45,280 bases of DNA from Paludibacteraceae bacterium (GCA_017430235.1 JAFRNH010000019.1:1-45280); one strand, 5' to 3'. Positions 1 to 9,009 are shown, counted from the first letter of the stretch. The notes: generated by a model from the letters alone, not told the origin. Translations and numbers: made by a program.

Positions 1-298
1 GATTCATGCCAAACATCTCTTCGTATTTCTCAATGGGTTTGATGTTAGAAGTGACGGAACCAACCTTTTTGATGTTCTTTTTTTCTTCTATGAAGAATTT
101 AGTGGAAACAGGTCCGTTTTCAGGCAGATTCTGATCGTATATATGCCATCCTTCGTCAATTGTTGCCGTGGCAGTGATTTGAAGTGTTTGTGATGATGTC
201 AGCTTCTCACTGATGGTCCATTGCACAGGATCCATGATTTGGGCGGTTGACGAAATAGCCCAAAGTAGGGATATCAAAAGAAATAGTTTTTTAAGCAT
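1..298 (-). CDS. DsbD-like thiol:disulfide interchange protein, N-terminal part (cut by window edge)
   Basis: About 99 codons of an open frame start at the ATG at 298 and run off the left edge. A signal peptide (MLKKLFLLISLLWAISSTAQ) is followed by a region typical of the N-terminal domain of Bacteroidetes DsbD-like proteins: a short 'MDPVQW' start, then 'ATIDEGWHIYDQN' and 'GPVSTKFF'. In this family the domain receives electrons in the periplasm from a membrane CcdA-like domain, and a thioredoxin domain follows; neither can be seen here. It lies 26 bp after the stop of the CXXCH lipoprotein gene on the same strand, so co-transcription is likely. Family assignment is from recognition of the N-terminus only. 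Confidence 0.72.
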   Translation of the reverse strand, partial: MLKKLFLLISLLWAISSTAQIMDPVQWTISEKLTSSQTLQITATATIDEGWHIYDQNLPENGPVSTKFFIEEKKNIKKVGSVTSNIKPIEKYEEMFGMN

Positions 299-324
299 AT
301 CTTTTCAGTTTTAGTTGTTCGTCA

Positions 325-1878
325 CTATTTTAACAATTTACTTGCACCTGAATAGGAGTCTATCATCGTGTCAGCAATCTCCGTGTGGTAGGTTGCATTA
401 ACTGTTTCTTGGTTGAAGATTATATCTTCGAATTCGCTCTGTGAGAATTCCACAGGGGAGGCAGATAATTCCGGCGCGTTGTAACTTTTCAGCAGAAGTA
501 GGTCGTGCTCTGGATCTTTATGAGGTAGGGCAAATGGTTTGGATGCCTTTCCTGTTGAGTCTATGTGTGCAAAGAATGGTCGGCCGTAGTTGCCATCTTC
601 AATACGACATACAAAGACAAACCAATTGCTGTTGGATGACCACGAGTGATAGCAGTCGCTTTCAGGGGAGTTGACCTCTTTCAAGTTTCTTGTGGAGTCG
701 TTACGAAGGTCCATTAGATATAAGTCTGCATTTTTTTGTGTGTAGGCGTTAGGACCGAAGTCAGAAACCGTAAACAATAGGAATTTATTGTCGAACGAGA
801 TTCTTGGATGCATGGCACTTTTATGATCTTTCGCCACCTCATAAATCGTCTCCACCTCTCCGAAACTCTTGGTGGCAGGATCAAAGGAGATTTTCTTCAG
901 ATCATATTTCATGCAGGGAACGTTGTTGACATCTTTTAGAGTGGTGTCACTACTGCAGAAATAGAGGGTTTTCCCATCGGGACTCCAGTGAGGGAAGGTC
1001 TCTTGTTTACCTTTTGTTTTGAGAATATCGGTCAATTCATTCTTTTCGACATCATATAAAACAAGGTCGGAGAAATAGTCGTAGGCATGTACTTTCTCTG
1101 GCCCTTTATTGGGAAAACTTTGTCGGATGACATTCGAAGAGAATGCGATGAATGGGAGGTCTGGATGCCAGCATCCGTAGACGGTTCCACCAGGAAGGCC
1201 TTTGGGCTTTGTGTTTATCTTGTGTATCTTGCCGTTGTAGGTCAGAATCATTCCGCCAGTAGGACCTCTGTAATAAAACATTTTGTTTTCAGGATGCAAG
1301 CGTTGGCTGTAATGGCAATTTACGCAGCATTGGTCTCTATTTTTTGCATCTTGCTTGCTTCTATGGTTTGTGATAATGTTTTTTTGCTCGGAAGTCTCCA
1401 TGTTATGTTCGTACAGACCAACGATTCCTGTACTCATGTAGGACGGTTCGATGAGTCGATAGGTTAGATAAGGGTCAATCGCATCTTCAGACACTGTGTT
1501 TTCAAAAGATGGGTATTGAATCCATTCGCCTCCATTTTGGGAATAAAGGGTGTATTTGATTTTTTTACCTATGTTATCGTTAAGTATCTGCTTCCATTTC
1601 TTTTCGCGGAAGATGAATTTGTTTTGTTTGCTTTTTTGTATCAGGAGTATCTCTCCATTTTCGTTTTCCAATTTGACGATGTGCTTATCTCCCTCATCCT
1701 GAATTTGAAAATTCAGAGGTGCGATGTTGTAAGGCATCTCGATGTTGGTGTAGTCTGGATATATAATGGGTAAAGACGTAGCGTTCTTGGAAGCCTGAGG
1801 CTCATTGACGGAGCAACTTGTCAATAGGCCTAATATACTACAGATGATAATTATATTGGTGGTTAATTTTTGAATCAT
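325..1878 (-). CDS. PD40/TolB-like beta-propeller lipoprotein with a CXXCH motif
   Basis: A 517-residue protein with a lipoprotein signal peptide: hydrophobic stretch, then lipobox LLTSC with the acylated Cys at residue 22, so it should be a periplasm- or surface-facing lipoprotein. The central and C-terminal parts carry WD40-like/PD40 repeats as in TolB ('FPHWSPDGKTLYFCS', 'MHPRISFDNKFLLFTVS', 'CYHSWSSNSNWFVFV'). Residues 184-189 read CCVNCH, which contains a CXXCH pattern used for covalent heme c attachment, though a redox disulfide is equally possible. It starts 9 bp after the membrane protein gene and is followed by a DsbD-like gene, a neighbourhood that fits a thiol/heme redox role. Substrate or partner unknown. 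Confidence 0.75.
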   Translation of the reverse strand: MIQKLTTNIIIICSILGLLTSCSVNEPQASKNATSLPIIYPDYTNIEMPYNIAPLNFQIQDEGDKHIVKLENENGEILLIQKSKQNKFIFREKKWKQILNDNIGKKIKYTLYSQNGGEWIQYPSFENTVSEDAIDPYLTYRLIEPSYMSTGIVGLYEHNMETSEQKNIITNHRSKQDAKNRDQCCVNCHYSQRLHPENKMFYYRGPTGGMILTYNGKIHKINTKPKGLPGGTVYGCWHPDLPFIAFSSNVIRQSFPNKGPEKVHAYDYFSDLVLYDVEKNELTDILKTKGKQETFPHWSPDGKTLYFCSSDTTLKDVNNVPCMKYDLKKISFDPATKSFGEVETIYEVAKDHKSAMHPRISFDNKFLLFTVSDFGPNAYTQKNADLYLMDLRNDSTRNLKEVNSPESDCYHSWSSNSNWFVFVCRIEDGNYGRPFFAHIDSTGKASKPFALPHKDPEHDLLLLKSYNAPELSASPVEFSQSEFEDIIFNQETVNATYHTEIADTMIDSYSGASKLLK

Positions 1879-1887
1879 GCGATTTAA

Positions 1888-3702
1888 CTATTTAGTTTTA
1901 TTATTAGCAAAAGCATAGTAAAAACAGTAGTATCCTAAAAACTCTTTTTTGAGGTTTTCGTATGCTTTATCCATCTCGTTTGTTGAATATCTTTTGGTGA
2001 TAGAGACAAATTTTTTCATCTTCTCTGCCAGTGAACGTTCGATGTTGAAATGTTTTATGGGGGTGAGGTCGCCGTTCATAGCACATAGGATGATAGCCTC
2101 TTTGAAATATTGTGGCAAAGGATGATTTTTGTAGCAATCTTTCATTTCCATGAAATCTTGTGAAAATGCTTTTAGATCTTTGTTGTATAGATCTGCCAAC
2201 AATCTTCGTTCTGCATTGGTGATGGATAACTTTTTATATTGACTGTATGTTTCGCTCAGAGAGGATAGAGAAAAGATAATCTGTTGAACCATAGGAATAT
2301 CCCTTTTAACATAAACTAAATCAGGATATGTTTGGTATAACAAGTCAATGTTGTCGACATATTTTTCATACTCTTCCGCCCATTCAGACTGAAACATGGT
2401 ATGTTTTAGTTGTTGAATGTATTTGTTGGCTAAACTATATTCTTCGTTTAGAAGGGCGCAAAGGGCCATTTTCTTCAAACGTTCGTGAGAGTAGCCGATG
2501 TCGGTCCAAAATTCCATGCTCCAAAGGTAGGATGTGTTGAAATAAGATGCATAAAAGAAGAGATCCTCGTAGTAGATGGGTTCTCCTGTTAGGTATTTGG
2601 AGTGTGATTTCTCGAATTTGCCAGAAAAATTGAATAAGGAGCTTGACAGTGTTCCACGATTAGCCAATGCGATTGTTCTGTATGCAAACATGGCTTTTGT
2701 TGGATCTTTCACCTCTTTGAAAGTTTTGAGTATGCCATCCCAGTCATGCACTTGTGTCATTTTCTGCATTTTCAGTTCTGCTCTGAAGTGAGGTTCTCTG
2801 TAAGAGAAAAAGAATGTAAGAAAACAAGATACAAGGAAGAGAACGATTGAGACTGGTCCCTTTTGCAATAGTTTAATCTGATTCAGTTTGTGAACAAAAG
2901 GAAGGAGGGTATACAATAACAGTATGCAGATGGATAGGATAAAGATGTTTGTGAATTTTGTGGAAGGTAGTGGTGCGAAAAGAGCACACACGAACTTTTC
3001 GTAATAGATGAATGTGGCGGTGATGTAGGGGAGTAGAAAGAATAGAGCCACACTCAGGGATAGTCCGATTATATTTCTTTTTGAATGATCTTGAATGGAT
3101 GCACTGATGTAAAATAGCAGTAATGCTGCGGTGGCATAGATGCCGATGATAAAATAGGCAATGATGGTGATGACAAAAAATAGGACGATGGCATATTTTT
3201 GTTCTTGCAACAATTGGTATAAGGCAATAAGGGCGACAGTTGCCATAGAACCGATGACAAGTGAGAATAAGAAAGATTCATCGAACACATCATAGATGGC
3301 GTATCCAACAGATGTTTGTGTTAGTAAAACGAGGAAAGATGGGAGAAAATAGTATTTCTCTAGGTTGAAAGCCCTTTTGACAAAGATGGCAAGAGCCACC
3401 AGTAGAAGGGATAAAATAGAAGCGCCTAAAATTGGATGATAAAAAGTCTGTGTTAGGAAAGAGGATAGAATAATGAGTGGGCCAGCACTTTGGCGTAGCA
3501 TTTCATCTATACAACTATCCGTATAAGTGAAGAAGAGAGCTTCCTGTGTTTTGTATAAGACATCGGCATTATAGATGCCAAGGAATAGGAGAGAGAAGAG
3601 AAAAAACAGGATGTATCTCAATAGATGAATGTGTTTGAGTAGAAAAGATTCTTTTTTCTCTTTTGTGATAATATTCTTGCTCTCTTTATGACGTGCTTTC
3701 AT
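1888..3702 (-). CDS. Polytopic membrane protein, DUF6057-like
   Basis: A 604-residue protein. The N-terminal half (roughly residues 25-300) holds about eight to ten hydrophobic segments, for example 'LLRYILFFLFSLLFLGIY' and 'YKFFLPSF'-type stretches ending near 'VSIVLFLVSCFLTFFFSY'. The C-terminal half is soluble, helical and Tyr/Leu-rich, resembling a TPR-type solenoid (KTFKEVKDPTKAMFAYRTIA onward). I recall this architecture and its pairing with a PD40 lipoprotein from other Bacteroidales genomes under the label DUF6057; no biochemical function is known to me. It is the first gene of the possible three-gene operon running to the DsbD-like gene. The hairpin at 3754-3788 separates it from the upstream GH5 gene. 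Confidence 0.6.
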   Translation of the reverse strand: MKARHKESKNIITKEKKESFLLKHIHLLRYILFFLFSLLFLGIYNADVLYKTQEALFFTYTDSCIDEMLRQSAGPLIILSSFLTQTFYHPILGASILSLLLVALAIFVKRAFNLEKYYFLPSFLVLLTQTSVGYAIYDVFDESFLFSLVIGSMATVALIALYQLLQEQKYAIVLFFVITIIAYFIIGIYATAALLLFYISASIQDHSKRNIIGLSLSVALFFLLPYITATFIYYEKFVCALFAPLPSTKFTNIFILSICILLLYTLLPFVHKLNQIKLLQKGPVSIVLFLVSCFLTFFFSYREPHFRAELKMQKMTQVHDWDGILKTFKEVKDPTKAMFAYRTIALANRGTLSSSLFNFSGKFEKSHSKYLTGEPIYYEDLFFYASYFNTSYLWSMEFWTDIGYSHERLKKMALCALLNEEYSLANKYIQQLKHTMFQSEWAEEYEKYVDNIDLLYQTYPDLVYVKRDIPMVQQIIFSLSSLSETYSQYKKLSITNAERRLLADLYNKDLKAFSQDFMEMKDCYKNHPLPQYFKEAIILCAMNGDLTPIKHFNIERSLAEKMKKFVSITKRYSTNEMDKAYENLKKEFLGYYCFYYAFANNKTK

Positions 3703-3753
3703 ATTTTTACCATAATGAAATTATAATGCGAAGATAGTGAAAAAATAATTTAT

Positions 3754-3788
3754 AAAAAAACTCCCCTCTTGAAAATGGAAGAGGGGAG
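3754..3788 (-). terminator. Intrinsic terminator after the degenerate GH5 gene
   Basis: The 10-bp arms CTCCCCTCTT (3761-3770) and AAGAGGGGAG (3779-3788) pair perfectly around an 8-nt loop. Seven A residues at 3754-3760 become the U tract on the minus-strand transcript. It lies 18 bp past the stop codon of the gene at 3807. Confidence 0.9.
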
Positions 3789-3806
3789 CACTTCTTAACG
3801 AAAATT

Positions 3807-5060
3807 TTATTTCTTGATGATTTTCTTTGTGACAAGAAGACCATTTGTTATTGCTATTTTTGCAATGTACGTGCCTCTCTCAAGATGAGCAATATTTACA
3901 GAGCTAGTTGTTGATTTGGCAACAATGCAACCGGCAAGGTTGAGAACCTCAATTTCATCCACGTCTGCTTTTACATAGACAATATCAGATGCTGGAGTAG
4001 GGTAGATGACGACTCCATCAGATTCAACGTTTTTTGTTTGGGTTGGTGAAGCACAGCCAGAAATACATCCTCCCATATAATTTGAGATTACATATTCTCC
4101 TGTGCGTGTCAGCTCCATTGTGCTACAACTTGTTAAGGTGGCTGATTGTAATTTTTTCGCTCCGAATGCCCAACAACACCATGGTGTTTTGTATGAAAAT
4201 GCATCGTTCATAAGTAGTTTTGCTCCATTTATACAATTGTCATCAATGATTTCTTCCGTCTCGACGTCATCAAATTGGGCAACACTCCACTCTGAAATAA
4301 ACACAGGGATTTCCTCCACTGCTTGTTTGTAGTAAACCGTTAGCGCAGCATGAGAACATGCGTTGTAGTGGAATGAATACATGATTCCTAAATTGTCATA
4401 TCCCGTGATAGGATTATCCATTGCCTGATTCATAAGTTGATTCCATTGGGGGGTTGGCACAATAACAATGGCACCAGAATCATTGCTTTGGATGATTGGC
4501 AATACCTTGTCTGCGTATACTTTGATGCTATCAAATTTGAAACCAGCGTCTTGAGTTGGATTATTAAAAATCTCATACATCACGTGTTTGTATTTTTTGC
4601 TCTTAACATATTGCGTAATCTCTTTAAAATAATCGGCGTATTTACTGAATTTTTCATCCAATGGGTTACCATCTGCGTGCCATGTACAAATATAGTACAT
4701 GCCGTGCTTGGCTGTTAAGTCTATCAGATCCTTTGTGATGTCTGTGAATTTATCTGGATCACTGTTGTATCCTTCATCTTCTACTGGCATCGCACCACGG
4801 TAGATGTTTGCCCCCCATTCCTTCATTTGCTTAATCGCCTCTTCACTATGACAATTTTCTGATTCATCTTGCCATTCATAGGATGACCATCCTTTTAATT
4901 GAATCCATTCGCCGGATTCACTGACAATCTTCCTGTTATTCAGTTTTAGACGTCCCCACTCTTTGATGTAGTCGTTGTTGGCAGGATATCTATGACTCAA
5001 TTCTGCATTGGCTGTCATTGTCATTAATACAATGGTTAGCAATGATAATATTTTTTTCAT
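3807..5060 (-). CDS. GH5-family protein with T9SS sorting domain, catalytic residues lost (probable pseudoenzyme)
   Basis: A 417-residue protein: signal peptide (residues 1-19), GH5 domain (about 25-335), then a T9SS type A C-terminal domain (about 345-417, ending TKKIIKK). It is clearly a paralogue of the GH5 at 6819-8780 but lacks the CBM. Several active-site positions differ. The acid/base motif NEP is NNP (Asn167), the H-x-Y motif is HYN (Asn233 for Tyr), and DWH is TWH (Thr126). The nucleophile Glu257 (FISEW), Arg88, His128, His231 and Trp297 remain. In GH5 enzymes loss of the acid/base Glu normally abolishes or strongly reduces hydrolysis. The frame is intact, so the protein is probably made, perhaps as a glycan-binding protein (inference). 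Confidence 0.88.
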   Translation of the reverse strand: MKKILSLLTIVLMTMTANAELSHRYPANNDYIKEWGRLKLNNRKIVSESGEWIQLKGWSSYEWQDESENCHSEEAIKQMKEWGANIYRGAMPVEDEGYNSDPDKFTDITKDLIDLTAKHGMYYICTWHADGNPLDEKFSKYADYFKEITQYVKSKKYKHVMYEIFNNPTQDAGFKFDSIKVYADKVLPIIQSNDSGAIVIVPTPQWNQLMNQAMDNPITGYDNLGIMYSFHYNACSHAALTVYYKQAVEEIPVFISEWSVAQFDDVETEEIIDDNCINGAKLLMNDAFSYKTPWCCWAFGAKKLQSATLTSCSTMELTRTGEYVISNYMGGCISGCASPTQTKNVESDGVVIYPTPASDIVYVKADVDEIEVLNLAGCIVAKSTTSSVNIAHLERGTYIAKIAITNGLLVTKKIIKK

Positions 5061-5087
5061 ACGCTGTTTGTTTGTAGTATTATACGG

Positions 5088-5118
5088 CGAAGATAAGGAG
5101 AAAAATCAAGAAATCAAA
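5088..5118 (-). promoter_or_regulatory. Candidate Bacteroidetes promoter for the degenerate GH5 gene
   Basis: Minus-strand reading: TTTG (5115-5118), 19-bp spacer, TATCTTCG (5088-5095), one mismatch from TAnnTTTG. It predicts a leader of about 20-25 nt before the ATG at 5060. Confidence 0.5.
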
Positions 5119-5197
5119 ATTAATCGAAAGATTTCATCGTTTGTATGAAATGAATTCATCATATTAATGGAGACATATATTTTCTGTGGTTTTTAGA

Positions 5198-5235
5198 CAA
5201 AAAAAGAAGGCATATCCATTTGGATACGCCCTCTT
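5198..5235 (-). terminator. Intrinsic terminator after the T9SS cargo gene
   Basis: Arms 5204-5218 and 5221-5235 pair over about 13-15 positions in the minus-strand RNA, including two G-U wobbles that would be A-C mismatches on the plus strand. Together with the A run at about 5199-5205, which reads as U on the minus strand, this fixes the orientation. Confidence 0.82.
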
Positions 5236-5257
5236 TCTGAAATTATAGAATCAACAA

Positions 5258-6742
5258 TTATTCTTTGATGAATGTTTTAGTGATATATCCGTCATTAGTG
5301 TAGATTCTAACAACGTAGATACCTTTAGCCAAAGAAGATACGTTGATTTGGTTGCCAGCAGCTTCGATAGCAAGTACACCATTCAAACCGTAAACTTCCA
5401 TCTTGTTAGCCTCTGTGTTAACAGTCAAGATATCAGAAGTTGGGTTAGGAGAGATAACAACTTTAGCAGCGATCTCAGCAGGAGCCTCTTCGATGCCAGT
5501 TACCAAATTGTCACCCATACGGATTTGGTCAACAGCGTATGTGAAATCAGTTCCAGCAAGCTGGCTATCGTTGAAGTTCAAAGAGCATGCCTTAACTCCA
5601 TCAGGAACGGTTACTGTTTGTTTTTCCCAAGTCCAGATAGAAGGGAATTCTTGGTCTGCGTAAAGTTGAACAGACTCTCCGTTATCAAAAGTAACAGTGA
5701 TACCCTTTATGTTAGGAATGTTGTTGCTTGCAACAGCCTCTTCCCATGCAGCTTCATGCTCTGCATTTTTATCGAGATATCTCTTCTTGAGTAACATAGC
5801 TACTTCAAATGTTTTCAATCCATCAGGAATAGCAATGTTGTTGATAGAGGTAGTTACATATGCGTCATTCTTTTTCTCGTGAGAGATACTTAATCCATGA
5901 TAAAGTTCTGAACCGTGAAGGCCAGACTCGTCTGGTGTTTTATCCCAGCATCTTGCTAAATTAAGGTTTTTTCCAGAACTAAGGCTTGGAATGATTCCTC
6001 CGTGGAATTCTGATTCTTCTGCCATAACCAATCTAACAGTGTTATCTGAGTAGATGGTTGCAGCAACAGTTGTGAAATCCTCTGCGTAGAACGGCTTGTT
6101 TCCTTCACCATAGAAGTAGAGGTTCTTAATGTACACTGGCTCCAAAAACTCTTTACTCTCTCTGATGTATGACATGCAGAAGTATTTCATCTCTTTGATG
6201 GAAGGATTTGCAAAAACGAATTGCTTGCGAGTCTTGAATTGATCTCCGTTTTGAATAGCATCGATAGCTGCTTGTACGGTGATTCTTGCTTGAAGAACAT
6301 CTGTACCTTTATTTGTATTAACAGAATCTTCCAATCCGAAAATAAAGGCAGGTTTTGTACCATCAGCTGTTTCGCCAGCAACTGTCATTTCTTTGTAAGT
6401 GACGGATGTTGGATCTACTGCAGCAGGAATTGCATATTCTATGTTCATCACCCAAGTCTTCTCCAAGTTAAGCGGAGCTGCAGAAAGATCGAATCTAACG
6501 TCGTTGTATTGGTTCAACTTAAGGAACTCTGCTACAGCCTCTCCGTTGTAAGTCTTTCCTGAGTTCAAAAGGCTACCATCGTTGTTTTCGTATGGTAATT
6601 GAAGTATGTTCTCGTTAATGATACCATCTTTAACGATCCAATATACTTCTCCGTTGCAATTTTTGCAAGTGTCCAAATATTCAGCGGCATTGATGTTCAA
6701 TGCAGCCATAGACAAGAATGCTAATGTAGTAATTTTCTTCAT
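5258..6742 (-). CDS. Secreted T9SS cargo protein of unknown function
   Basis: A 494-residue protein with a signal peptide (MKKITTLAFLSMAALNINA) and a clear T9SS type A sorting domain at the C-terminus ('VVISPNPTSDILTVN', then 'LAKGIYVVRIYTNDG', ending KTFIKE). The mature start has a C-x-x-C pair (DTCKNC). The rest is rich in beta-strand-like sequence; residues around 340-430 ('ITVTFDNGESVQLYADQ', 'FTYAVDQIRMGDN') look like a jelly-roll or carbohydrate-binding fold, but I do not recognise a family or catalytic motif. It lies between two GH5 genes and is 76 bp from the upstream one, so a role in the same glycan-degrading system is a reasonable inference. It has its own terminator. Confidence 0.75.
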   Translation of the reverse strand: MKKITTLAFLSMAALNINAAEYLDTCKNCNGEVYWIVKDGIINENILQLPYENNDGSLLNSGKTYNGEAVAEFLKLNQYNDVRFDLSAAPLNLEKTWVMNIEYAIPAAVDPTSVTYKEMTVAGETADGTKPAFIFGLEDSVNTNKGTDVLQARITVQAAIDAIQNGDQFKTRKQFVFANPSIKEMKYFCMSYIRESKEFLEPVYIKNLYFYGEGNKPFYAEDFTTVAATIYSDNTVRLVMAEESEFHGGIIPSLSSGKNLNLARCWDKTPDESGLHGSELYHGLSISHEKKNDAYVTTSINNIAIPDGLKTFEVAMLLKKRYLDKNAEHEAAWEEAVASNNIPNIKGITVTFDNGESVQLYADQEFPSIWTWEKQTVTVPDGVKACSLNFNDSQLAGTDFTYAVDQIRMGDNLVTGIEEAPAEIAAKVVISPNPTSDILTVNTEANKMEVYGLNGVLAIEAAGNQINVSSLAKGIYVVRIYTNDGYITKTFIKE

Positions 6743-6762
6743 TGCGCTATTTTTTTGTTTAT

Positions 6763-6799
6763 AAAAAATACTCCCCCCTCTGGAAGGAGGAGGGGAGTA
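6763..6799 (-). terminator. Intrinsic terminator after the active GH5 gene
   Basis: A GC-rich stem (TACTCCCC at about 6769-6776 with GGGGAGTA at about 6792-6799, loop region partly paired) is followed on the minus strand by a U tract (A run 6763-6768). It closely resembles the terminator at 3754-3788. Confidence 0.8.
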
Positions 6800-6818
6800 C
6801 TTCGAAATTTAATTAATT

Positions 6819-8780
6819 TTATTTCTTAATAATTTTCTTAGTAACAACTGAACCATTTGCCAATGTTACTTTTGCAATGTAAGTACCGCTTGCAAGAGCA
6901 GCGATGTTTACAGAGTTTGCAGATGCTTCCGCAACGACGCAACCAGCAATGTTGCAAATTGATATCTTAGCAACATCTCCTGTAGCATAAACAACATCAT
7001 TTGCAGGAGAAGGATAGATAACAACACCATTAGATGCAATGTCTTCTGTCTTTACATTCTCATAACCAGGACCAGTGTATGCTCTTGCAAAGGTTAAACG
7101 AAGTGGACCAAAGTCTCCTGCTGCCTCTACTTCATCTGTACCAGCACCCCAGAAAATACGAATGGTGTGCTCACCAGCTTCTTTAAACAACAAACCTGCA
7201 TTTATTTCTTCTGCATCATCCAAGTTGTTATCTGGTGTTTGCCATTGCCAAGTTTTCCAATCTTCCTGACCCTCTTTCTTCTTTAAATCGGTAAAGAAAG
7301 ATATGGTTGTCAATTCTTCTTCTGTATCAATATCATACAAAAGATTTACACCGAAAGTTTTTGAGTCGATACTCAATTCTCGCTTGGTGGTTGGATTCAC
7401 TAAAGCTTCCAAAGTATAGTAACCTGGCTCTTCAACTTCAAGTGTGTAAGTTTCCCACTCAAGAGGCTCGATGTAACCCAAGTTATGCCATCCTTCTGTA
7501 TTTGTTATACCATAGCAGTTAGATGCGTCTACACACTCTTCAGGTCTGAAGTTGAATCCTTCACCACCCCATTTGAATGCACCATTACACAAAGAACCAT
7601 CATTCTTCTCATCATCTACAGTGTTTTCCTCATGGTAAGTAACGCCTTCACCTGCACCTACTGTAGTAAGACCTCCTTCTGTTTCAGCCTTACCCTTTGG
7701 ATTAACATCGTATTTTCCTAAGTCGATGACACCAGGAACTTTCTGACATTCACCTTCATAGCATGCTGTTATTACTGGTTCTGGTGCATAATGTCCTAAC
7801 ATGTATTTTTCAACAACATAATTTCCTGAAGTAGACAATTGCATGCTACCGCAACTCATAAGGGCAGAAGCCTGCTCAGCTTTCTCTCCGAATGACCAAC
7901 AACACCAAGGTGTCTTGTTTCTTGCAGCTTCATCCATAAGTGCTTTTGCTCCATCCTTACAATTGTCATCAATGTTTCTTCCTTGAGCTTGACCTCCATC
8001 GAAGTTGGCAACACCCCACTCAGAGATAAACACTGGAATTGCATTTACAGCTCCTTGATAGTAACCCAACAATCCTTTATGAGAACAAGCGTAATAGTGG
8101 AATGAATACATAATGTTGCTATATCCAGTAAGAGGATTTGATTTAGCTTGGTCAATACGTTGATCCCACTCTGGTGTTCCCACAACAATGATAGCGTCTG
8201 GCTCGTTTTGACGGATAGTCGGAATTACCTTGTTAGCGTATTCCTTGATTCTATCCCAACTTACACCGTTAGGCTCGTTACAGATTTCATACAACACGTG
8301 ATTGTATCCTTTTTGTTTTACGTATGAAGTGATCTCTCTGAAGTAGTTGTTGTAGTCACTGTAGCTTCCGTTTAATGGGTCTCCAGGAGTCAAAATGTGC
8401 CAATCACAAAGATAGTACATACCATGTTTTGCTGTCAAGTCAATCAGGTTTTTTGTAATCTGAGTGAATCCGTTTTTATCGTTATTGTAACCACCTTCTT
8501 CTACATACATGGCACCACGATAGATGTTTGCACCCCATGCCTTCATTTGCTTGATTGCACCTTCACTATGACAATCTCCCCAGTTGTTTTGCCATCCGAA
8601 GGAAGACCATCCCTTTATTTGAATTGATTCGCCTTTTTCGCTGACGATGTGAGTACCCTGAACTTTCAAACGACCCCACTCCTTGATGTAGTCGTTGGCG
8701 CCAGGATTATTCTCATCCAATGCAGCGTTGGCTGTCATTGCTACTAATGCAGTAGCTGCTAATGATAAAAGTTTCTTCAT
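6819..8780 (-). CDS. GH5 (subfamily 2-like) endoglucanase with CBM6-like domain and T9SS sorting domain
   Basis: A 653-residue secreted enzyme. Signal peptide residues 1-19; GH5 catalytic domain about 25-335 with Arg88, DWHIL (126-130), the acid/base in YEICNEP (Glu169), FHYYACSH (His228, Tyr230), the nucleophile in VFISEWG (Glu254) and Trp295. This set matches GH5_2 endo-beta-1,4-glucanases. Residues about 375-575 form a CBM6-like beta-sandwich ('NLGYIEPLEWETYTLEVEEP', 'GEHTIRIFWGAG'). Residues about 585-653 are a T9SS type A domain, so the protein should be exported across the outer membrane and anchored or released. Likely substrate is cellulose, mixed-linkage glucan or xyloglucan backbone (inference). 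A good promoter lies 140 bp upstream and a terminator follows, so it is transcribed alone or with some read-through into 6742. Confidence 0.93.
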   Translation of the reverse strand: MKKLLSLAATALVAMTANAALDENNPGANDYIKEWGRLKVQGTHIVSEKGESIQIKGWSSFGWQNNWGDCHSEGAIKQMKAWGANIYRGAMYVEEGGYNNDKNGFTQITKNLIDLTAKHGMYYLCDWHILTPGDPLNGSYSDYNNYFREITSYVKQKGYNHVLYEICNEPNGVSWDRIKEYANKVIPTIRQNEPDAIIVVGTPEWDQRIDQAKSNPLTGYSNIMYSFHYYACSHKGLLGYYQGAVNAIPVFISEWGVANFDGGQAQGRNIDDNCKDGAKALMDEAARNKTPWCCWSFGEKAEQASALMSCGSMQLSTSGNYVVEKYMLGHYAPEPVITACYEGECQKVPGVIDLGKYDVNPKGKAETEGGLTTVGAGEGVTYHEENTVDDEKNDGSLCNGAFKWGGEGFNFRPEECVDASNCYGITNTEGWHNLGYIEPLEWETYTLEVEEPGYYTLEALVNPTTKRELSIDSKTFGVNLLYDIDTEEELTTISFFTDLKKKEGQEDWKTWQWQTPDNNLDDAEEINAGLLFKEAGEHTIRIFWGAGTDEVEAAGDFGPLRLTFARAYTGPGYENVKTEDIASNGVVIYPSPANDVVYATGDVAKISICNIAGCVVAEASANSVNIAALASGTYIAKVTLANGSVVTKKIIKK

Positions 8781-8921
8781 TTCTATCTGTTTTAGTTAAT
8801 AATAATTGTATTAATATCTCTCTACTCATTTACACTTATAACTATGCTACTCAACACAACATCATCTTTTACATTCCAACACGTACTATGCCCCATTCTT
8901 TGTAGTATACTATAAGCGTGC

Positions 8922-8952
8922 CAAAGGTAACTTATTTTTTGTTTGTGACAAA
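8922..8952 (-). promoter_or_regulatory. Promoter of the active GH5 gene
   Basis: Minus strand: TTTG (8949-8952), 19-bp spacer, TACCTTTG (8922-8929), an exact match to the Bacteroidetes -33/-7 pattern. The predicted start near 8915 gives a leader of about 135 nt. The rest of 8781-9009 is AT-rich with no other recognisable feature. Confidence 0.72.
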
Positions 8953-9009
8953 ATTTTTTAAAAAATATTTGGTCGCTTTTGTCGGGGTATGACAACTATG
9001 ACAATGATT

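Noticed and set aside
5348-5794. Plus-strand frame of 148 codons
   Set aside because: Antisense to the T9SS cargo gene, no signal or motif.
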